A stretch of 64,000 nucleotides of DNA, taken from NCBI GenBank assembly GCA_003260075.1, contig QLIY01000189.1, positions 1-64,000 of the forward strand. The letters are read 5' to 3'. A program made the translations under genes and the position numbers. Within the stretch, counting starts at the first letter, position 1, and each line of letters starts with the position of its first letter. Under the pieces are notes generated by a model. That model saw only the letters and a program-made list of their open reading frames with translations. It had not been told where the DNA came from and made no database searches. This document shows, piece after piece, positions 60,006 to 64,000 of this stretch. This DNA comes from Phallusia mammillata. Its lineage: Eukaryota > Chordata > Ascidiacea > Phlebobranchia > Ascidiidae.

Positions 60006-60370
60006 CAGGGATCACCAAACTACCTCCCGCAGGCCGGATCCCCAGGTCATTTCATCCGGCCCGCGGCAGTATTTTTTGGTTTGCTATATCGTTTTGATAA
60101 CTTCGTAACATTCAAAAGGTAATTTAGTTTCTACGAAAGTTTTCTTGCAACGGCATGTAGGTTTAGTTTTACCTAGTTTCATAGGATTACAACGCCCAGA
60201 AATGATCCAAATCAGCCCTGCATTAAGCGATAAAAAACCCTGTTTCATGCACTTTACTGCCGGTGTACCACACGCTGCAAATGCAGAGAAAACCATATTC
60301 AGTGTCTTTGCAGATTTCGTTGTGCCCACATCGTCCAGGTTTTTGCATGCACAGAGTGGTGACTGACGAA
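60006..60370. mobile_element. left end of a hAT-type element, right end missing
   Basis: Starts CAGGGATCACCAAACTACC and continues with CCGGATCCCC and CCGGCCCGCGGCAG, as in common hAT elements with CCGGCCCGC termini. No inverted copy of the terminus is found downstream; the right limit given is only the extent of a short ORF without recognised homology. Confidence 0.45.
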
Positions 60371-61385
60371 ATATAACTGTAAGTCAATTTTAATTGGGGA
60401 GCTTAAGACCCCTAATACTTCGAAACAATGGTACTTTTTAATTTAAAAAAATGTTGTATTTAGTGTTCGCAAGCAAAGTAGAATTTAATGCAATTAGTGT
60501 TTTTACCACAGTGAGTTACATTTGCTGTGTAGTTTGCGTTGTAAGAACATTGGAAAGCGCCAACAATGTTGATACAAGTGTGTACCGCTTGTACATTCAC
60601 TAAAATCTTAAGTTAAAGAAGTAAGTTTTATACCAGGTACTGTTAAATATTAATCAAATCATATAAATTTCTACCGCATGGTGTTCCGTCTTCTGTGTTC
60701 TTTGCATCGCAAAGACTTAAGCATTCGGCGTATCAAATAACTAAAATTTATTTTTGCATTACAAAAGCATTGGAAGCCATCAACAGCATTGATACAAGAT
60801 GCGTGTTAAAGACAATTGTGTGTTTCGCTCATACTGTTACATCGCCATTGCACACATGTATATGTTTTTTGTTTTTCCCGCCGTGAGCCTTGATTCCTTT
60901 GTATGACGCAGTGTTGTGCAACCTGGACCTTACTCTGTCACACTATCGGTGCTTGTGATTTCACAACCTTGGCATTGTTTGTTGGTGGCACGTGTTGCAA
61001 GCGAGGGTGCTTCGTGTTTACCACTTCCGCGGGTGAAGGAAGGTCGCCCCTGTCGATACTGACATAACGCAATCAAACACTTAAAACGAGGAAGCCCCGT
61101 TGACAAACATCCTCATTTTCTGCGGCTATACTACCTACAGCACGACGCGAATAGCGGGAAGTCATGTTGTTTTGCTTAATATGAAAGATCTTGCTTACTT
61201 TCAATATCTCAGACAAGCTTGAACTTTACTTGACTTGGCCTTAGAGTTAGTCGATTAAAACTACATGAACTTTCGTGTACAGGAAATTAGGTTGCTGTAA
61301 CCATCACTGTGATTATTGGATAGCAATAACATGGCAGTCGAAGGAAGCAACACTGAATACAGACGTCTGCATGATCAACATAGGG

Positions 61386-62267
61386 CAGGGGTGGCCAACC
61401 GGTCAAAGACAAAGAGCCACATTTTTTACGATATTACCACAAAGAGCCACATTTTTAATTAGCTTACCACAAAGAGCCACATTATACTCACACACACAAT
61501 TTCGCTCGTACGGGGGGGGGGGCATTTTCGACAGTAAATGGTTGACACTGTCTGATACACACAAACACTCAACTGAACGAATTGCATAAACAAAAACGTG
61601 CGATGAGATTCATGTCTGGTTTGGTACTAGAATATTTTTTCTTTGCCATTTTGAAGGCTAACTCAATAGAAATTGTTTGCTCAAAAGATCGTCCCTGATG
61701 AGAAACTTTGCGGTATTTTCATGTAACGCGCATGCGTCCCAAGCTTAGGCGTCGAGTTTTACGAAAATGCAAGGTGCGGAAACGAAGTTCAATGCGACGT
61801 CATTAATGCATGCAACACCAAAAATCGCCCAATTCAGACCCAAGACCAGAAGAAAAACTGTCCATAAAATTTAACGTTGGTCAAAACCCGAAAAACAACG
61901 GATTAAAGCATTGTTTATTTTGGAAAACGGTGCTGTAAATATTGCTGCTGCTTTGTGTCTCATTCGCATTGTACGCAACAATGAGCAATAATTTATTGTT
62001 CAACAATTGGATATTTGTCGTCATAATCAGGCCATTTGCCAGGTTACAGTTTCAAGGCAAGGTTTGTGGCCATACCGATAGTAAGTTTGTTCAAAAGCAA
62101 AATTGTAATAGGTTTACTTTATATTTAACGAGTTTGTACCAGATCGCCACAAACTAACCAAAATTAACGGCGGGTCCCAAACTTCGACAGCAACGTAAGA
62201 GCCACAAAACACCAGGCAAAGAGCCNCCGCATGCGGCGGCTCGCGAGCCGCGGGTTGGCCACCCCTG
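61386..62267. mobile_element. hAT-type element with 8-bp target duplication
   Basis: The 882-bp element has ends CAGGGGTGGCCAACC and GGTTGGCCACCCCTG, perfect inverted repeats, and ACATAGGG on both sides (61378-61385 and 62268-62275). AAAGAGCCACA is repeated three times near the left end and GCGGCTCGCGAGCCGCGG lies at the right. A G tract (61512-61522) and an n (62226) interrupt it. No transposase ORF. Confidence 0.88.
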
Positions 62268-62911
62268 ACATAGGGAATACCTAATACCAATGGAGCAGGT
62301 TTGAACCAATATATCAAAGATTTTTGTTTTGTATTTTTAAACGTATTGGTAATGAACGAGAAAAGTGTTTTGTGTTCAACAAAATTTTAGTAAGTATATG
62401 TATTCTTATTCCGTTTAAATTTCCTTTAATTACACAGAAAAGAATGACAAAGCAGCCTTACTGCGACATTACGCAAGCAAACACATTCATATTTTAAAAA
62501 GGAAACCCGACATCGCCACTTGTTTCTGCATAACCTTTGTGGAAAGCCCTAAAAAAGAAAATTTAGACATGTGCGAGGCCAAATGGCAAAGGATATTAGA
62601 CGCCAAAATAAATATTCAAGAAATGGTCCTGCCTCGAGTACGGTAAAAACTCCCTCGGCACTCACCGCTGTTGTTATCTCCCTGCATGCGCGTACCTGTT
62701 CTACCTTTTGCGTCTTATCTTTATCTTTATTTTTTCTCGCTCGATCCGGTGCCCACAGTTGTGCTTGTTTTGTTTTGGTTTGGTTTGAGGTTGGTTCAGT
62801 TAGCTTTGGCAATTAGTACTAGCATCCCCTGAGTTTCTTTGTTACTGCTTTTAGTTTATTTTATTCATTTTAGCGTGTTTGTTTTAGCACTCATTTTTAT
62901 CGATTTGTATT

Positions 62912-63125
62912 NCAAACAACTTGGATATTCAAATGTTAATAACTTTATACATGAGCGTTTTTCACGCGAAAATAGCTTCTGCTATTAAATGTGCTGTTGT
63001 GGCGTCTAAGTTGGAAACACAGGGGGGGGGGAAGGACAAACAACTTGGATATTCAAATGTTAATAACTTTATACATGAGCTTCTGCTATTAAATGTGCTG
63101 TTGTGGCGTCTAAGTTGGAAACACA
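62912..63125 (+). repeat. n, copy, ten G, second copy: suspected assembly join
   Basis: After an n at 62912, a segment starting CAAACAACTTGGATATTC runs to ten G (63022-63031), after which the same text returns (63036-63125). The first copy has about 20 extra bases in the middle, as expected between two alleles. Confidence 0.65.
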
Positions 63126-63188
63126 AAAAAATTAAAACTTTTAGAAAAACTTGTTTGTGTTTTATATACACTCATTTTTACTATGCAG

Positions 63189-63344
63189 TATGTAATATGC
63201 TGTTTAGGGTGTTGCGTTTTTTTGTTTGCTAATTTTTACCTTGGAAATATGGCGTCACGTATGGGGGAAAAGTGTTGCGTTGGCTGCTTATTGCCTGGTC
63301 TGTGGCCGATGCGAAGTGTCTTCAGGGAACGCCACAACATTGCG
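63189..63344 (+). CDS. exon of a PLAC8-type cysteine-rich protein, rest outside the window or lost
   Basis: Bounded by CTATGCAG and GTGAGA splice sites and read in phase 0 both ends, the exon encodes ICCLGCCVFLFANFY and then NMASRMGEKCCVGCLLPGLW followed by PMRSVFRERHNIA. The Cys clusters and the arginine-rich MR..FR.R..I stretch match the middle of PLAC8/cornifelin domains (typically RxR..YGI before the second Cys cluster). The first and last parts of the domain are not found in this window; the following 650 bases are mostly a hAT-type element. It could be a partial gene continuing to the right or an isolated remnant. Confidence 0.5.
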
Positions 63345-63496
63345 GTGAGATTTATCCACCTTCAGAAATGGGTGATGGCTACAGCACTAAATGCTGAAAC
63401 CTTCAAATTTTACAAGCTTTTCGAGAAATTATACTCGAAAACGTTACAAAACCCAGTTTACGCCATAAACAATAGTTCTAAACTTTTGAACTAAGT

Positions 63497-63964
63497 TAGT
63501 GGTTCTCAACCGGGGGTCCGCGGACTTCTAGGGGTAAGCAAAGAGGCTCCAGGGGGTCCGGGACAACTTCTTAATTCGCGCACAACGAGATTGATAAAAA
63601 CGGTTCGGCGCTTTAAAATAGAATGAAACTTGTTTAAAATTATTCTTCAAAGGCGACAAACCAAAATGCATTGTAACATTTAAAACTCATTGTGATGCAA
63701 CCGACGTAAATGGTTAGTGACAAACAACGTAACATCACAATGCAACATGTCTTTTTCGTTGATTCCCGACGTCGCAAACCAAACAAAGGGATTGAACTTT
63801 TGTTCCTGAGCCGAACGTGGTTGCTATTTATCCACCATGTTTTGGTGGTTTGTCAATGAAAAAATGACAAAAATATTTAAAACTCAAAGAGGTCCGCAAT
63901 TAGATTACAGTGTAATTACACTATCAAAAAGGGTCCGCAAAGGCAAAAAGGTTAAGAACCACCG
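63497..63964. mobile_element. hAT-type miniature element near the right edge
   Basis: Starts TAGTGGTTCTCAACCGGGGG and ends AGGTTAAGAACCACCG, imperfect inverted repeats. GGGTCCGCGGAC, GGGGGTCCGGGAC and GGGTCCGCAAAG occur inside. Flanking octamers are not clearly duplicated, so age or limits are uncertain. Confidence 0.65.
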
Positions 63965-64000
63965 GACTTAAAGTCAAAAGAAACAACAACCAGTCGCAAC

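Larger units (their letters stand above)
59736..63188. other. repeat-rich region after the DPP4-like gene
   Basis: Holds the 3' UTR of the peptidase, a broken hAT-type end at 60006, a weak duplication (around 60540 and 60770, both with a text like ATTGGAA...CAACA.TGTTGATACAAG), the element at 61386 and the duplicated join at 62912. No gene recognised. Confidence 0.4.

Noticed and set aside
61275..61589. ORF with repeated QRATF units
   Set aside because: It reads through the repeated AAAGAGCCACA text of the hAT element at 61386 and through a G tract.
62549..62816. Overlapping ORFs of 81-87 codons on both strands
   Set aside because: No domain, no splice context, and low-complexity basic composition on the minus strand; chance ORFs.
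1..64000. Bacterial-type features, CRISPR arrays, operons with ribosome binding sites, tRNA or rRNA genes
   Set aside because: The window is intron-rich eukaryotic DNA; the direct repeats found are long tandem or assembly duplications without spacers, and no cloverleaf or rRNA text was recognised by eye.

Overview
This is a eukaryotic, AT-rich window with compact intron-rich genes (many introns of about 60-800 bp), GT-AG junctions that chain in phase, and chordate-like extracellular domain mixtures (CUB, MAM, LDLa, TSP1, LCCL, LU, CCP). Together with many short hAT-type transposons this suggests an invertebrate deuterostome, most likely an ascidian tunicate of the Ciona type. That placement is inference. 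Exon models were built by hand from ORFs, splice sites and phase; several add up to an exact multiple of three over 14-24 exons.

Layout. (1) 616-17529, plus: a nearly complete eIF4G translation initiation scaffold, about 30 exons and 1,520 aa, with eIF4E-binding motif, MIF4G, MA3 and W2 domains. (2) 21126-29536, plus: a type I membrane receptor with about ten FN3 domains and an LCCL domain after FN3-3. (3) 39282-30838, minus: a secreted mosaic protein of about 1,102 aa (signal peptide, furin site, CUB, MAM, LDLa, three TSP1, EGF, LU, two pairs of an eight-Cys module with CCP, galaxin-like repeats). A same-strand LU gene with its own signal peptide and GPI-like tail (34842-34250) lies inside one intron. 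(4) 45616-41318, minus: an FN3 protein of 702 aa, also ending in galaxin-like Cys repeats. (5) 46632-47247, plus: a possible 83-aa gene. (6) 50065-47146, minus: a type II membrane protein resembling the divergent secretory-pathway kinases (DIPK/FAM69). (7) 51672-59735, plus: a 778-aa DPP4/FAP-like type II serine peptidase in 19 exons, with a relic of a second copy upstream at 50351-50520. (8) 63189-63344, plus: one exon of a PLAC8-type protein.

Genes 2-4 form a block of cell-surface and matrix proteins; genes 3 and 4 share a terminal galaxin-like module, and the LU domain of gene 3 has a paralogue in its own intron. This local sharing of exons is the main biological interest.

Introns and intergenic DNA carry many hAT-type miniature elements, seven with perfect 8-bp target duplications and one inserted inside another, plus a pogo/Tigger-type element. 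Sequence quality matters: about ten poly-G tracts of 10-12 bases, two longer ones (32 and 66), and six isolated n characters sit where flanking sequence is duplicated. They look like recoded assembly gaps with unmerged overlaps, and one hides a splice donor in eIF4G.
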